Of a stretch of 64,000 nt of DNA, positions 26,110 through 35,445 are shown one piece after another. Under the pieces are notes generated by a model. The model made no database searches. It saw only the letters and a list, made by a program, of their open reading frames with translations, and had not been told where the DNA came from. Each line of letters begins with the position of its first letter. The stretch's first letter is position 1. Made by a program: the position numbers and the translations under genes. This DNA comes from Lachnospiraceae bacterium. Lineage in GTDB: Bacteria; Bacillota; Clostridia; Lachnospirales; Lachnospiraceae. Location of the stretch: NCBI GenBank assembly GCA_021771695.1, contig JAETON010000010.1:26911-90910 (forward strand), written 5' to 3'.

Positions 26110-28782
26110 ATGAAAACTAGAAGCAGACTTATAATCATATATACAATTCTTTTTTTCACTTTATGTATTGTTGTATTTTATCCTTTTTACAGCAATGGGA
26201 AATCTTTTGTGTGGGGAGCTTATGCACAAGATGGATTATCGCAGCATTTAAATGCTGCAGCTTATTGGGGACAGTATATCCGCCAGTTCGCAGCCAATCT
26301 TTTCAGCGGTCATATCAAGTTTCCTATGTGGGATATGGCACTTGGATATGGCGGAGACATACTGGCAGTTTTGAACTATTATGCTATTGGCGATCCAATC
26401 AATCTTATTTATGTATTTTCCAATAAATACAATGCAGAATATTTTTATGATTTTGCAATTTTACTGCGTATGTATCTGGCGGGAATTAGTTTTATCATTT
26501 ATGGTTCCTGCATGAAAAAGCATAGTCATGGGATTCTGATAGGAAGCCTTGTTTATGTGTTTTCCGGTATTTCGCTGCAGGTTGGGCTTCATCATCCCTT
26601 TTTTCTGAATCCTATGATTTATTTACCGCTGCTGTTCCTTGGTATTGAAAAAATTTATCGAGAGGAACGGCCTTATCTTTTTATTTTCATGGTAACAATC
26701 AGTGCGGTAAGCAATTTTTATTTCTTTTATATGTTGACAGTAATTTCTGTGCTCTATGCATTGATCCGCTTCTTTTCTTATGAAAAAGAGCATCGGTGGA
26801 AAGGCTTCTTTTGTACATTAGGAAAGTTTAGTGGCTTTTTTTGTTTGGGAATTGGGATTTCTGCAGTTATTTTTCTTCCGGTAATCCTTGGATTTATGGG
26901 AAATGGAAGAAATGGAGGAGCAGCAGGAATTTATCCACTTTATTCTGTGAGATACTATGGAAGGCTTATTACAGAATTTTCCGGATATGGTGAAATTGGA
27001 TTGGGAACAAGGTTGAATTTTGTTCCGCTGGCTTTGTTTGGAATTGTGATTCTATTTTTGCAAAACAAGAAAGAGACATGGCCTTATAAAGCAGCTGTAA
27101 TATTATGTGCAGTTTGTTTGGCATTTCCCATCTGTGGTTATGTGCTGCATGGATTTTCATATCCAAGCAATCGATGGACATTTGCAGCAGCATTTGTTGT
27201 GTCAATTGTAATAACAGAAATATATCCACAGCTGTTTGCATTGGAAGGAAAACAGAAAATTGGAATTTGTGCAGGAACCGGTGGATGCGTTCTTTTTTGT
27301 ACAATTATTAAAATTTTCCATGGAGAAACTATCATACAAGGATGGAAAGCAGCATGTCTTGTAATGATAGGATTTGCAGCAGGACTGTTGATTATGAATT
27401 TTTGGAATATTTCTGAGAAGGGAATCTTTGGGCATATCTGGATTGGAGCCATGGTATGTTTCAGTATTGGAGTCAGCGGAGTTTATCATTATTCTCCCAA
27501 TAAAAGTAATGAATTAAAAAGCTATTTAAACCGAGGGGAAGCCTATGAAACATTGTGTAATAGTGAAATTCAATTGTTAAAAGAGGCAAAAGAAAGGGAC
27601 AAAGATTTATATCGTGTAGAAGCCGGACGGAGCAGAATTTATAATTTTGGCTTATTAGACGGTATTGCCAACACAACCAATTATTTCAGTATTACCGATA
27701 AAAATACGGCAGAGACAATAAGGGATTTCGGAAATCTAGGATATAAATATTTGTTTAAATTTCGGAAGATGGATCAAAGAGAGGGATTATTAAGTCTCTT
27801 TTCTGTGAAATATAGGACATCTGCGAAAAATGCAAAAGGGAAAAGCAGTGCTCCGGCAGGCTTTCTGCCTTTGGTAGAAAATAAAGAATACCGTTTGTAT
27901 GAAAATAAAAATGTGCTGCCGTTTGGATATACTTATGATTCCTATATTACGGAAGCGGAATATCAAAAACTAAATGCTTCTGAGAAAGAGCAGGCGTTGT
28001 TAAAATATGCAGTGGTTTCACAGGAGGATCAACAGTTAAGAAAAGCCGGGATACAGATTCCGGTTGTGGAAAAGCAGATAGATTTATCAAAGAAAAAGAT
28101 GGTTGTAACAAAGGGACATTCCCTGCATTATCACTTCAAAATTCCTGTAAATCCAGACAAAGAAAATTATCTGCAGTTAGAGGGAATGGCATTTGAACAA
28201 ACCAGAGAAAAAGGCTCACGGTTTATGAAGCCGAAAGTTATAAACAGTGAAACTTTCCCTCTGTATACTGGAAAAAAGAAGTACAAAGTACGAATTCAGC
28301 AGAAAGAGTCGATTTACTATTTTGGGGAACGCAGTTATTTCATAAAACTTCAGACCAAAAAGGGAGAAACATATAAAACATTTGATTTGGTGTTAAACAA
28401 ACCGGGAACTTATACTATGAAAGGTATTTCCAGTGTGCAGGCAGATACAGAAGAAATGCTTTCTAATCTGCAAAAAAGGAAAGAAAGCGAATGTCTGGAA
28501 AATATCAGATATGATAATGGCAATCATTTTTCGGGAGAAATCACCAGTAAAGGAAATCGGATGCTTTGTATTCCGATTCCGTATTCCAAAGGCTGGAAAG
28601 CATTTGATCATGGGAAGCAGGTGTCAATACAGAAAGTGAACGGTATGTTTATTGGAATTTCACTAAAAAAAGGAAAACACAAAATACAGCTTAATTATGT
28701 AACACCGGGAATACAGGCAGGTGCAGTCATTACATTGATTAGTTTGTGCGTATTGGCGGGCATCATTGTCAGAAAAAAATAG
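26110..28782 (+). CDS. YfhO-family polytopic glycosyltransferase
   Basis: About 890 residues with around 12-14 hydrophobic helices in the first 460 residues, an extracytoplasmic domain of about 380 residues, and a final C-terminal transmembrane segment (about 865-888) with a short basic end. This matches YfhO proteins, which transfer sugars from lipid-linked donors to lipoteichoic acid or similar polymers on the outer face. GAAGGAGA precedes the ATG at 26110. Coupled to the GT2 gene upstream, it ends at a long-loop terminator. The target polymer is inferred from the family only. Confidence 0.88.
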   Translation: MKTRSRLIIIYTILFFTLCIVVFYPFYSNGKSFVWGAYAQDGLSQHLNAAAYWGQYIRQFAANLFSGHIKFPMWDMALGYGGDILAVLNYYAIGDPINLIYVFSNKYNAEYFYDFAILLRMYLAGISFIIYGSCMKKHSHGILIGSLVYVFSGISLQVGLHHPFFLNPMIYLPLLFLGIEKIYREERPYLFIFMVTISAVSNFYFFYMLTVISVLYALIRFFSYEKEHRWKGFFCTLGKFSGFFCLGIGISAVIFLPVILGFMGNGRNGGAAGIYPLYSVRYYGRLITEFSGYGEIGLGTRLNFVPLALFGIVILFLQNKKETWPYKAAVILCAVCLAFPICGYVLHGFSYPSNRWTFAAAFVVSIVITEIYPQLFALEGKQKIGICAGTGGCVLFCTIIKIFHGETIIQGWKAACLVMIGFAAGLLIMNFWNISEKGIFGHIWIGAMVCFSIGVSGVYHYSPNKSNELKSYLNRGEAYETLCNSEIQLLKEAKERDKDLYRVEAGRSRIYNFGLLDGIANTTNYFSITDKNTAETIRDFGNLGYKYLFKFRKMDQREGLLSLFSVKYRTSAKNAKGKSSAPAGFLPLVENKEYRLYENKNVLPFGYTYDSYITEAEYQKLNASEKEQALLKYAVVSQEDQQLRKAGIQIPVVEKQIDLSKKKMVVTKGHSLHYHFKIPVNPDKENYLQLEGMAFEQTREKGSRFMKPKVINSETFPLYTGKKKYKVRIQQKESIYYFGERSYFIKLQTKKGETYKTFDLVLNKPGTYTMKGISSVQADTEEMLSNLQKRKESECLENIRYDNGNHFSGEITSKGNRMLCIPIPYSKGWKAFDHGKQVSIQKVNGMFIGISLKKGKHKIQLNYVTPGIQAGAVITLISLCVLAGIIVRKK

Positions 28783-28807
28783 AATCATGAAGAACGGAAA
28801 AAAGAAT

Positions 28808-28873
28808 ATCCCTGCGTAGATACCGTGTTGAGCTTTTTTAGAAGCAAAATCGGGTATCCGCAGGGATTTTTTT
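28808..28873 (+). terminator. Composite long-loop terminator
   Basis: A 9-bp perfect stem (28808-28816 with 28859-28867) with an inner GATACC/GGTATC pairing, followed by seven Ts. It also lies at the end of the convergent aldolase gene. Confidence 0.8.
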
Positions 28874-28893
28874 ACTGTTTTCTATGCTGTTTT

Positions 28894-29745
28894 TTATGCT
28901 TTATTCACTGATTTTACAACTTTCATTTTTGATTTTACATATTCCTTGACGCATTCTTTTCCTGCAGTATTATATTTTTTCGGATCGATAACATCAGGAT
29001 TTTTTGCAAAGACTTTTTTAACACCTTCTGTAAAGGCAATTCTTAAATCTGTTGCATAGTTTACTTTGCAGATTCCACGGTTGACACATTCTGTAACTGT
29101 TTCATCCGGTACACCGCTGGTTCCGTGAAGTACCAATGGAATATCTACAACTTTTCGGATTTCAGATAAGCGGTCTAAATCTAACTTTGGTTCTCCTTTG
29201 TATACGCCATGTGCGGTTCCGATGGCTACCGCCAGAGATGTAACTCCGGTACGTTCTACGAATTCCGCTGCCTGTGCAGGATCTGTATATGGGTTGTCGT
29301 CTCCGCCGTCTAAATCGTCTTCTTTCCCGCCGACTTTTCCAAGCTCTGCTTCTACAGGAATTCCAGATGCACTACAGGCATCAGCAACGGATTTGGAAAC
29401 TGCGATGTTTCCTTCAAAAGATTCATGGGAACCGTCGATCATAATAGAAGTGTAACCTGTACGGTAAGCCTGCATGGCAAGTTCAAAACTGCTTCCATGG
29501 TCCAAATGCATGGCAACTGGAACACTGACACGTTCGGCTGCTGCTTTCACATTTGCAAGAAAGAAATCCAGTCCTGCGTATTTTACAGTGGATGGTGTTG
29601 TCTGCATGATGACAGGAGATTTCAATTCCTCTGCTGCTTCCATAACAGCCATGACCATTTCCATATTTTCTACATTAAATGCACCTACGGCATAGTTTCC
29701 TTTTTGTGCATCCAGCAACATTTGTTTGGTTGTAACTAACGGCAT
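28894..29745 (-). CDS. Class II aldolase, ketose/tagatose-bisphosphate type
   Basis: A 283-residue zinc aldolase related to GatY/KbaY and fructose-bisphosphate aldolase. Motifs are HLDHGSSFELA, EAELGKVGGKEDD with an acidic DGGDDN insertion, AVAIGTAHGVYKG and VLHGTSGVPDE. The start at 29745 follows AGGAGG. Divergent from the RpiR regulator and next to the phosphofructokinase and PTS genes, it should split the ketose bisphosphate that this locus makes. The exact epimer (fructose or tagatose) cannot be told. Confidence 0.88.
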   Translation of the reverse strand: MPLVTTKQMLLDAQKGNYAVGAFNVENMEMVMAVMEAAEELKSPVIMQTTPSTVKYAGLDFFLANVKAAAERVSVPVAMHLDHGSSFELAMQAYRTGYTSIMIDGSHESFEGNIAVSKSVADACSASGIPVEAELGKVGGKEDDLDGGDDNPYTDPAQAAEFVERTGVTSLAVAIGTAHGVYKGEPKLDLDRLSEIRKVVDIPLVLHGTSGVPDETVTECVNRGICKVNYATDLRIAFTEGVKKVFAKNPDVIDPKKYNTAGKECVKEYVKSKMKVVKSVNKA

Positions 29746-29828
29746 AATAATCCTCCTAAATAAAACATCAGAAATGATGTTGGGTTGTATATAATTCGTT
29801 CTAAAAATGATTATAAAAGAAAGCATTT

Positions 29829-29859
29829 TGAAAATCTTTTCAGACTATGAAAATTTCAT
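29829..29859. promoter_or_regulatory. Two palindromic TGAAAA-TTTTCA sites (candidate RpiR operators)
   Basis: TGAAAA-TC-TTTTCA at 29829-29842 and ATGAAA-A-TTTCAT at 29847-29859 lie between the divergent aldolase and regulator genes. A TATAAT at 29880-29885 follows. A third site of this type lies at 30782-30797. Confidence 0.55.
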
Positions 29860-29933
29860 TATTATTTTCTCCGTTATGGTATAATAAAAAACAGATTTTG
29901 TAAATATAATTAACATATTAGGAGGACTCAAAC

Positions 29934-30752
29934 GTGATTATTGAAATAAACAGTACAATTGCGGATTCGTTGTCAAAAACAGAATTGGCAGTGGTAAATT
30001 TTATCAATGATAATGAAGATAAATTGTCAGAATTATCAATTGTGGATATTGCATTTGAGACATACTCATCTCCTGCGACGGTTTCCAGAGCAATCCGTAA
30101 ATGCGGTATCGGCGGATTTAATGAGCTGAGATATAAAATTACTCAGAAAGTGGAAAATGAAGAAATTCATAATTTAAATGAAATTATGAATAAGTCGGTG
30201 ATTGAGGCTACATCAGTGATTGAACGTATGTCCATGACAACCTTGCTGAATATTCTCCATACAATCAGGAATACGAAGAAAAACCGGGACCGGATTTTGA
30301 TTCTTGGAAGAGGGCCGACATTTCATGCAGCAGAAGAATTGTGTGTAAAACTGCAGGTTTTGGATTATTTTGCAGTGGCCAACGATGATCCGGAGATTAT
30401 GAGGATGATGACCAAAAATCTTAGGGCCGGAGAGGTCGTGATTATTCTTTCCTTAAATGGAGAAACGAAAGAATTGATTGATTCTGCCCGAAATGCAAAG
30501 GCAAGGGGTGCGACGGTCATTACTTTGTGCTGTTCCAGTTCCAGTGAGTTGTATGAATATTCAAAATATAATCTGCAGGGATATAAGCATTCTCATGTTG
30601 CAATTCGTAATTTTGAAGTGACATCCAGGGTGCCTTTGCAGATTATGTGCAGAATTTTAATTGATTTTTTGGTAGAACGAGGTGAAAAAAACAGAAAGGA
30701 ACTGCAAACACAATTTAAGAAAGAAATAAAACAAAATAATAGTCAACAATAA
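29934..30752 (+). CDS. MurR/RpiR-family transcriptional regulator
   Basis: A 272-residue regulator: an N-terminal RpiR helix-turn-helix (about 1-75; LSIVDIAFETYSSPATVSRAIRKCG) and a C-terminal SIS sugar-phosphate-binding domain (about 118-250; ILGRGPTFHAAEEL, VVIILSLNGETKEL). It starts with GTG eight bases after AGGAGG. Flanked by an aldolase and a fructose-type operon, it is their probable regulator through the shared palindromes. Confidence 0.9.
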   Translation: MIIEINSTIADSLSKTELAVVNFINDNEDKLSELSIVDIAFETYSSPATVSRAIRKCGIGGFNELRYKITQKVENEEIHNLNEIMNKSVIEATSVIERMSMTTLLNILHTIRNTKKNRDRILILGRGPTFHAAEELCVKLQVLDYFAVANDDPEIMRMMTKNLRAGEVVIILSLNGETKELIDSARNAKARGATVITLCCSSSSELYEYSKYNLQGYKHSHVAIRNFEVTSRVPLQIMCRILIDFLVERGEKNRKELQTQFKKEIKQNNSQQ

Positions 30753-30781
30753 GAAAAAGAGCTGATTTGGATTTTCATGGA

Positions 30782-30797
30782 ATGAAAAGATTTTCAT
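30782..30797 (+). promoter_or_regulatory. RpiR-type palindrome before the PTS operon
   Basis: ATGAAAA-GA-TTTTCAT, matching the two sites at 29829-29859, with a TATAAT at 30810-30815 just downstream. Confidence 0.5.
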
Positions 30798-30842
30798 CAT
30801 TCCATTATATATAATAAATGTATCAAAGATGGAGGGATGAAA

Positions 30843-31766
30843 ATGATTTATACATTAACAACCAATCCTGCCATTGATATGAATATTACCACGGATGGTC
30901 TGAAGAGAGGACTGGTAAATCGTACATTTGATACTGTGTATACTCCGAATGGAAAAGGAGTCAACGTTACATTGACTTTAAAACATTTTGGCGTGGAATC
31001 AGTAACAACAGGTTTTTTTGGCGGATTTTCCGGGGAATATATCGTAGAAGAATTAGAAAGACGGGACATTCAAGTGAAACCTGTATGGGTGGATGATACA
31101 ACCCGGATTAATATATTCTTAAATGATGGCGAGGGAGAATTCAAATTAGTAAACAGCGGATCAAAAGTAGAAACAGATCAGCAGGAAGAGATGCTTCAGT
31201 TATTTGAGAGAGCAGATGATTGTGACTGTCTGGTAATTAGTGGAAGTCTTCCACCTGGAATTACACCAAGTTATTATGAAAGTATTTTGTCAATCTGTAA
31301 GGAAAAAGGAATTGATGTTGTATTAGATATTAGTTCTCCGAAACTTAGAGATTTATTGAAATATGAACCGCTTTTGATAAAACCAAATGATGAAGAAATT
31401 GAAGAAATTTTTGGGATTAAAATGAAAGATGAAGAAGAGATTATTCATGTATTAGGTTTTTTAAAAGAACAAGGGGTAAGAAACGTTCTTTTGACTTTGG
31501 GAGATAAAGGAGCGTATTTTAGCAATGGAGAGGATATTTATTATTCGTCTTCACAGCCAATTCAGCTATTAAGTTCTGCTTGTGCAGGCGATGCGGCACT
31601 GGCAGGCTTTTTAAGCATTTGGTTAAAGGATCCTGCAAATGTTGAAGATGCAATGAAACGCTCGGCAGCAACCGGAGCCAATGTTGCGGAGAGTAATGCA
31701 CTGGGAGATTTTGCCAATGTAGACACATATTTTCACAATATAAAAGTAAGAAAGGTGGGAAAATAA
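30843..31766 (+). CDS. fruK: 1-phosphofructokinase (PfkB family)
   Basis: A 307-residue PfkB/ribokinase-family enzyme that phosphorylates fructose-1-phosphate (or tagatose-6-phosphate) to a bisphosphate. NPAIDMNI at the N-terminus, NGKGVNVTLTL and the C-terminal ACAGDAALAGFL motif (catalytic Asp in GDA) are present. The ATG at 30843 follows GGAGGG by six bases; an ATG two codons earlier touches it. It starts an operon with PTS IIBC two bases downstream. Confidence 0.88.
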   Translation: MIYTLTTNPAIDMNITTDGLKRGLVNRTFDTVYTPNGKGVNVTLTLKHFGVESVTTGFFGGFSGEYIVEELERRDIQVKPVWVDDTTRINIFLNDGEGEFKLVNSGSKVETDQQEEMLQLFERADDCDCLVISGSLPPGITPSYYESILSICKEKGIDVVLDISSPKLRDLLKYEPLLIKPNDEEIEEIFGIKMKDEEEIIHVLGFLKEQGVRNVLLTLGDKGAYFSNGEDIYYSSSQPIQLLSSACAGDAALAGFLSIWLKDPANVEDAMKRSAATGANVAESNALGDFANVDTYFHNIKVRKVGK

Positions 31767-31768
31767 TT

Positions 31769-33157
31769 ATGAAAAAACTATTAGGAGTAACAGGCTGCCC
31801 GACTGGTATTGCACATACCTATATGGCACAGGAAGCTTTGGAAGAAGCAGCCCAAAAGCTCGGTGCAGAAATGAAAGTTGAAACCAATGGAGCTGTTGGT
31901 GTGGAAAATGCACTGACTCCAGAGGAAATTGCAGAATGTGACGGAATTATCGTTGCATGTGACAAAAATGTTGATATGGAACGTTTCAATGGAAAACCGG
32001 TGATTGAGACTTCTGTGTCAGAAGGAATTAACAAAGCAGAAGAATTAGTTCAAAAAGTACTAGATGGAAAAGCTCCGGTTAGAGGAGGAGCTGCTGCATC
32101 TGCATCTAGTGCTCCGGAAGAAACCGGAGGGAATTCTGTCGGACATCAAATTTATAAGCATTTGATGAATGGTGTATCAACTATGCTTCCATTTGTTGTA
32201 GCTGGTGGTGTGTTGACAGCTATTTCATTTTTATGGGGAATTTATTCTGCTGATCCAACCAATGAACAGTATAATGTAATTGCAGCAACGATTAAAACGG
32301 TTGGTGGAACATCTATGGGAATGATGGTTCCGATTCTTGCAGCATTTATTGCACAGTCTATTGGTGACAGACCGGGAATGATCGCTGGTATGGTTGGCGG
32401 TATGATTGCAAACAATACTGGTTCCGGATTTATCGGTGCGATTATTGCAGGTTTCCTTGCAGGATATTTTTGTAAGTTTGTGATTGGATTATTTAAAGGA
32501 CTTCCTAGACAGTTTGAAGGTTTAAAATCTATTTTCTTAATTCCAATTATTACAGTAGCGGTTGTAGGTATTGTTATGCAGGTAACAGCAGGTCCGGTTG
32601 CAGCGATTAATAAAGCCATGATGGACTTCTTATCTGGTTTACAGAATTCAAGTCCGGTTGTTCTTGGTATTGCAGTAGGATGCATGTCTGCATTTGATAT
32701 GGGTGGTCCTGTAAATAAAGCAGCTTATGTAACAGGTACAACATTGCTTGGACAGGGTAATTTCTATTTTATGGCTGGTGTTTCCGCAGCATGTATCACA
32801 CCTCCATTGATTATTGCCATTGCAGCAACTATCGCGAAAAAGAAATTTACAAGAGATGACCGTTCTGCAGCATACGTAAACTATATTTTAGGATGTACAC
32901 ATATTACAGAAGGCGCAATTCCATTTGCAGCAAAAGATCCAATCAGAGTGCTTCCAATTTTGATGGTTGGTTCTTCAATTTCAGCAGTGTTATCTTATAT
33001 CATGAAAGTACAGGTACCGGCTCCTCACGGTGGATTCTTCATCCTTCCATTGGTAAAACCGGCAATTACATGGGTATTATGTATTCTGGCAGGTTCTATT
33101 GTTGGAGCAATTCTTTATATTGTAACATCTAAGGATGTTCCAGAAGACCAGAGATAA
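31769..33157 (+). CDS. fruA: PTS fructose-type transporter, IIBC subunit
   Basis: A 462-residue fused PTS component. The IIB domain (about 1-100) has the phosphorylated Cys at C10 in GVTGCPTGIAHTY, followed by an Ala/Ser linker. The IIC membrane domain (about 120-455) has around eight to ten helices and GGPVNKAAY and CTHITEGAIPFAA motifs. It takes up a ketose and phosphorylates it. IIA is a separate gene at 33244. Consistent with the fruK and aldolase genes beside it. Confidence 0.92.
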   Translation: MKKLLGVTGCPTGIAHTYMAQEALEEAAQKLGAEMKVETNGAVGVENALTPEEIAECDGIIVACDKNVDMERFNGKPVIETSVSEGINKAEELVQKVLDGKAPVRGGAAASASSAPEETGGNSVGHQIYKHLMNGVSTMLPFVVAGGVLTAISFLWGIYSADPTNEQYNVIAATIKTVGGTSMGMMVPILAAFIAQSIGDRPGMIAGMVGGMIANNTGSGFIGAIIAGFLAGYFCKFVIGLFKGLPRQFEGLKSIFLIPIITVAVVGIVMQVTAGPVAAINKAMMDFLSGLQNSSPVVLGIAVGCMSAFDMGGPVNKAAYVTGTTLLGQGNFYFMAGVSAACITPPLIIAIAATIAKKKFTRDDRSAAYVNYILGCTHITEGAIPFAAKDPIRVLPILMVGSSISAVLSYIMKVQVPAPHGGFFILPLVKPAITWVLCILAGSIVGAILYIVTSKDVPEDQR

Positions 33158-33174
33158 ATTTTCAGAGTTTTTAG

Positions 33175-33207
33175 GCATGCTTCATGGGGAAGTTCCATGA
33201 AGTGTGC
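33175..33207 (+). terminator. Hairpin between IIBC and IIA genes
   Basis: A 13-bp stem with two imperfect pairs (33175-33187 with 33195-33207) and a short TTTT tail. It may partly terminate transcription or stabilise the upstream message. Confidence 0.5.
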
Positions 33208-33243
33208 TTTTGAAATATAAAAAACAATAAAAAGGAGATAAAG

Positions 33244-33693
33244 ATGGAAATTATTGAATTATTTGATGAAAGTACCATTACACTGGATTTACAGGGAGAA
33301 ACAAAAGACGAAATCATTGCAGAAATGGTAGATCTGATGGATAAAGGCGGAGTTCTGGCAGACAAAAAAGAATATACAGAAGAGATTTATGCGAGAGAAG
33401 CACAGTCTACCACGGGACTTGGTTTTGACATTGCAATTCCTCATGCCAAAACCGCAGCAGTGAAAACTCCAAGAGTGGCATTTGGGAAATCTTCCAAAGG
33501 ATTTGATTTTCAATCAGAAGATGGACAGAAAGCTCATTTAATTTTTATGATTGCAGCAACAGATACAGACAGTAACCTGCATCTGCAGGCATTGGCAACA
33601 TTGTCTAGAAACCTGATTAAAGCTCCATTTAGAGAAAAACTTCTGGCAGCAGCAAGTGCAGCGGAGGTAATGGAAGTACTTAAAGAGATTTAA
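33244..33693 (+). CDS. PTS fructose-family IIA subunit
   Basis: A 149-residue PTS EIIA (fructose/mannitol type). The phosphorylated His is H67 in FDIAIPHAKT. It receives phosphate from HPr and passes it to the IIB domain of the IIBC protein. AAAGGAG precedes the ATG. It lies in the fruK-fruA operon and ends at the long-loop terminator. Confidence 0.92.
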   Translation: MEIIELFDESTITLDLQGETKDEIIAEMVDLMDKGGVLADKKEYTEEIYAREAQSTTGLGFDIAIPHAKTAAVKTPRVAFGKSSKGFDFQSEDGQKAHLIFMIAATDTDSNLHLQALATLSRNLIKAPFREKLLAAASAAEVMEVLKEI

Positions 33694-33698
33694 TAAAA

Positions 33699-33760
33699 TA
33701 TCCCTGTGGGAACCTGATTCGGCCAGCGGCCTCAACATGGTGTCCTGACAGGGATGTTTT
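33699..33760 (+). terminator. Long-loop terminator related to the 7661 element
   Basis: An 8-bp stem (33700-33707 with 33748-33755) and a T tail enclose a 40-base loop with a GGCC/GGCC hairpin. The loop and right arm resemble the loop of the trmL terminator (TTCGG, then ATGG, then CAGGGATG in the same order). Confidence 0.75.
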
Positions 33761-33794
33761 ATATTCCATGTTGAATGAACTCATGGAGATATGA

Positions 33795-34601
33795 TTACAA
33801 AATTAGTCCAAAATGTTTCAATCCGTTATATATGCCATCTTCTAGTATCGGAGTGGTGATGTAATCAGCGATTGCTTTTAATTCATCACAGGCATTTCCC
33901 ATAGCGATGCCGGTTCCTGCGGTTTCCAGCATTTTTGTGTCGTTGTTGCTGTCTCCGAAGGCGTAGCAGTTTTCGATGGAAGTGTTGAAGTGTTTAGCGG
34001 CTGCTAAGAGAGCAGTGCCTTTGTTCCGGCCTTTTGCAAGAATTTCATATTGTGTATCATCAATGCGAACTAAATCAAAGTCAAAATTCATGGATGTGAA
34101 TGCATTAAGAAAGCCGTCCATATCGCTGCCATTTTTTGAGAAAATAATCGCTTTTTCACAGCTTTTGGCTTCCTTCCATGAGAATGTATGCGGCATGGAA
34201 GGTTCTAAATCAAAAGCGGAAATCATGAAACCGTAATGAGGATGGGCATTGGTGTCGTGATTGCGGAAATAGGAACCATCTGCACCTTCTAAGGCACCGG
34301 CAATATGATAGCGTTCACAGCATTCGGTTATCTGCCGGCAGAATTCTTCGGAGAAAGTCTGATGGAAGATAACCTGTCCGCCAATGGTGATATATGCACC
34401 ATTGGAACAAAGAAATCCGTCAAATCCTATATCTAAAATTTCCTGTTCAAAATATGCGGGAGGACGGCCGGTATTAATTAGAATTTTGTGTCCGTTTTTT
34501 TGTGCCTGTTTTAATCCGCGGATAGTGGATTTTGGGATTCCCCGCAGCTGTTTGCTGTATAGTGTTTCATCTACGTCAAAAAAAATTAGTTTTTCATTCA
34601 T
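33795..34601 (-). CDS. Cof-type HAD phosphatase, tandem copy A
   Basis: A 268-residue Cof-subfamily HAD hydrolase. FFDVDETLYS holds the nucleophile D9 and acid D11, NTGRP lies near 42, and the C-terminal GDSNNDTKMLE carries the metal ligands. It is clearly paralogous to the gene at 34619-35422, with conserved blocks GFDGFLCSNG, HPHYGFMI, HTFSW and GIAMGNACDELKA. Substrate unknown. A 17-base gap to the second copy suggests one transcript. Confidence 0.9.
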   Translation of the reverse strand: MNEKLIFFDVDETLYSKQLRGIPKSTIRGLKQAQKNGHKILINTGRPPAYFEQEILDIGFDGFLCSNGAYITIGGQVIFHQTFSEEFCRQITECCERYHIAGALEGADGSYFRNHDTNAHPHYGFMISAFDLEPSMPHTFSWKEAKSCEKAIIFSKNGSDMDGFLNAFTSMNFDFDLVRIDDTQYEILAKGRNKGTALLAAAKHFNTSIENCYAFGDSNNDTKMLETAGTGIAMGNACDELKAIADYITTPILEDGIYNGLKHFGLIL

Positions 34602-34618
34602 GATTATCCCCGTTTGTT

Positions 34619-35422
34619 TTAAATTAGCTCAAAGTGTTTCAAGGCGTTATAAAGCCCGTCTTCATCGACACTGGTTGTAATATAATCAGCGGCTGCTTTC
34701 AGTTCATCGCAGGCATTTCCCATGGCAATGCCGTATTTTGCGGTTTCCAGCATTTCGGTATCATTGTTGCTGTCACCAAAAGCGTAGCATTCCTCTATGG
34801 TTTTATCATAATGTTTGGCAATGTATTCGAGAGCGGTCCCTTTATGATACCCGGCAGTCAGCATTTCGTAATGAAGGTCTGAAATGCGGACGCAGTCAAA
34901 TTTGAAATCCATTTGTTCTAAATCTTTGATAAAGTTCTGCATGTCTTCGATTGTCTTCGAAAAACAGCTTAATTTCTCATAGTTCTTAGCTCCATCCCAT
35001 GAAAATGTGTGTTTCATATAAGGATTACGGTCATAACATTCAATCATATATCCATAATGAGGATGGAAATCTATATCATGATCGTAAAAATATAAACAGT
35101 CATGTCCCTGTAAAGATCCTTTGATATGATTTTTCACAGCCAGCTGTTCCATTTCCTTTCCTACTTCGGCAGGGAGACCTTTATAAAAGACAGGCTGGCC
35201 GTCAATTCTTAAATCCAGCCCATTGGAACATAAGAAACCATCAAATCCTATTTCCGTAATTTCTTTTTCAAAATAGGAAAATGGACGCCCGGTATTAATA
35301 AAAACTTTATGACCGTTTTTTTGTGCCTGTTGAATTCCCTGAATAGCAGAAGGGGGAACACTGGAAGTCGTATTGCTGAACAATGTATCATCCACGTCCA
35401 AAAAAATTAATTTTCCGTTCAT
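34619..35422 (-). CDS. Cof-type HAD phosphatase, tandem copy B
   Basis: A 267-residue Cof-type HAD hydrolase, first gene of the tandem pair. FLDVDDTLFS, NTGRP, HPHYGYMI, HTFSW and GDSNNDTEMLE mark the fold and catalytic site. It most resembles its neighbour at 33795, pointing to a local duplication. It follows the cyclophilin gene by about 23 bases, so all three minus-strand genes may share a promoter near 35950. Confidence 0.9.
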   Translation of the reverse strand: MNGKLIFLDVDDTLFSNTTSSVPPSAIQGIQQAQKNGHKVFINTGRPFSYFEKEITEIGFDGFLCSNGLDLRIDGQPVFYKGLPAEVGKEMEQLAVKNHIKGSLQGHDCLYFYDHDIDFHPHYGYMIECYDRNPYMKHTFSWDGAKNYEKLSCFSKTIEDMQNFIKDLEQMDFKFDCVRISDLHYEMLTAGYHKGTALEYIAKHYDKTIEECYAFGDSNNDTEMLETAKYGIAMGNACDELKAAADYITTSVDEDGLYNALKHFELI

Positions 35423-35445
35423 TCGTTATCCTTTGTTTTAAAAAA

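Noticed and set aside
28894..35422. Many 60-150 residue frames opposite the aldolase, PTS and HAD genes
   Set aside because: All lie antisense to well-conserved genes, without ribosome sites or domain matches.
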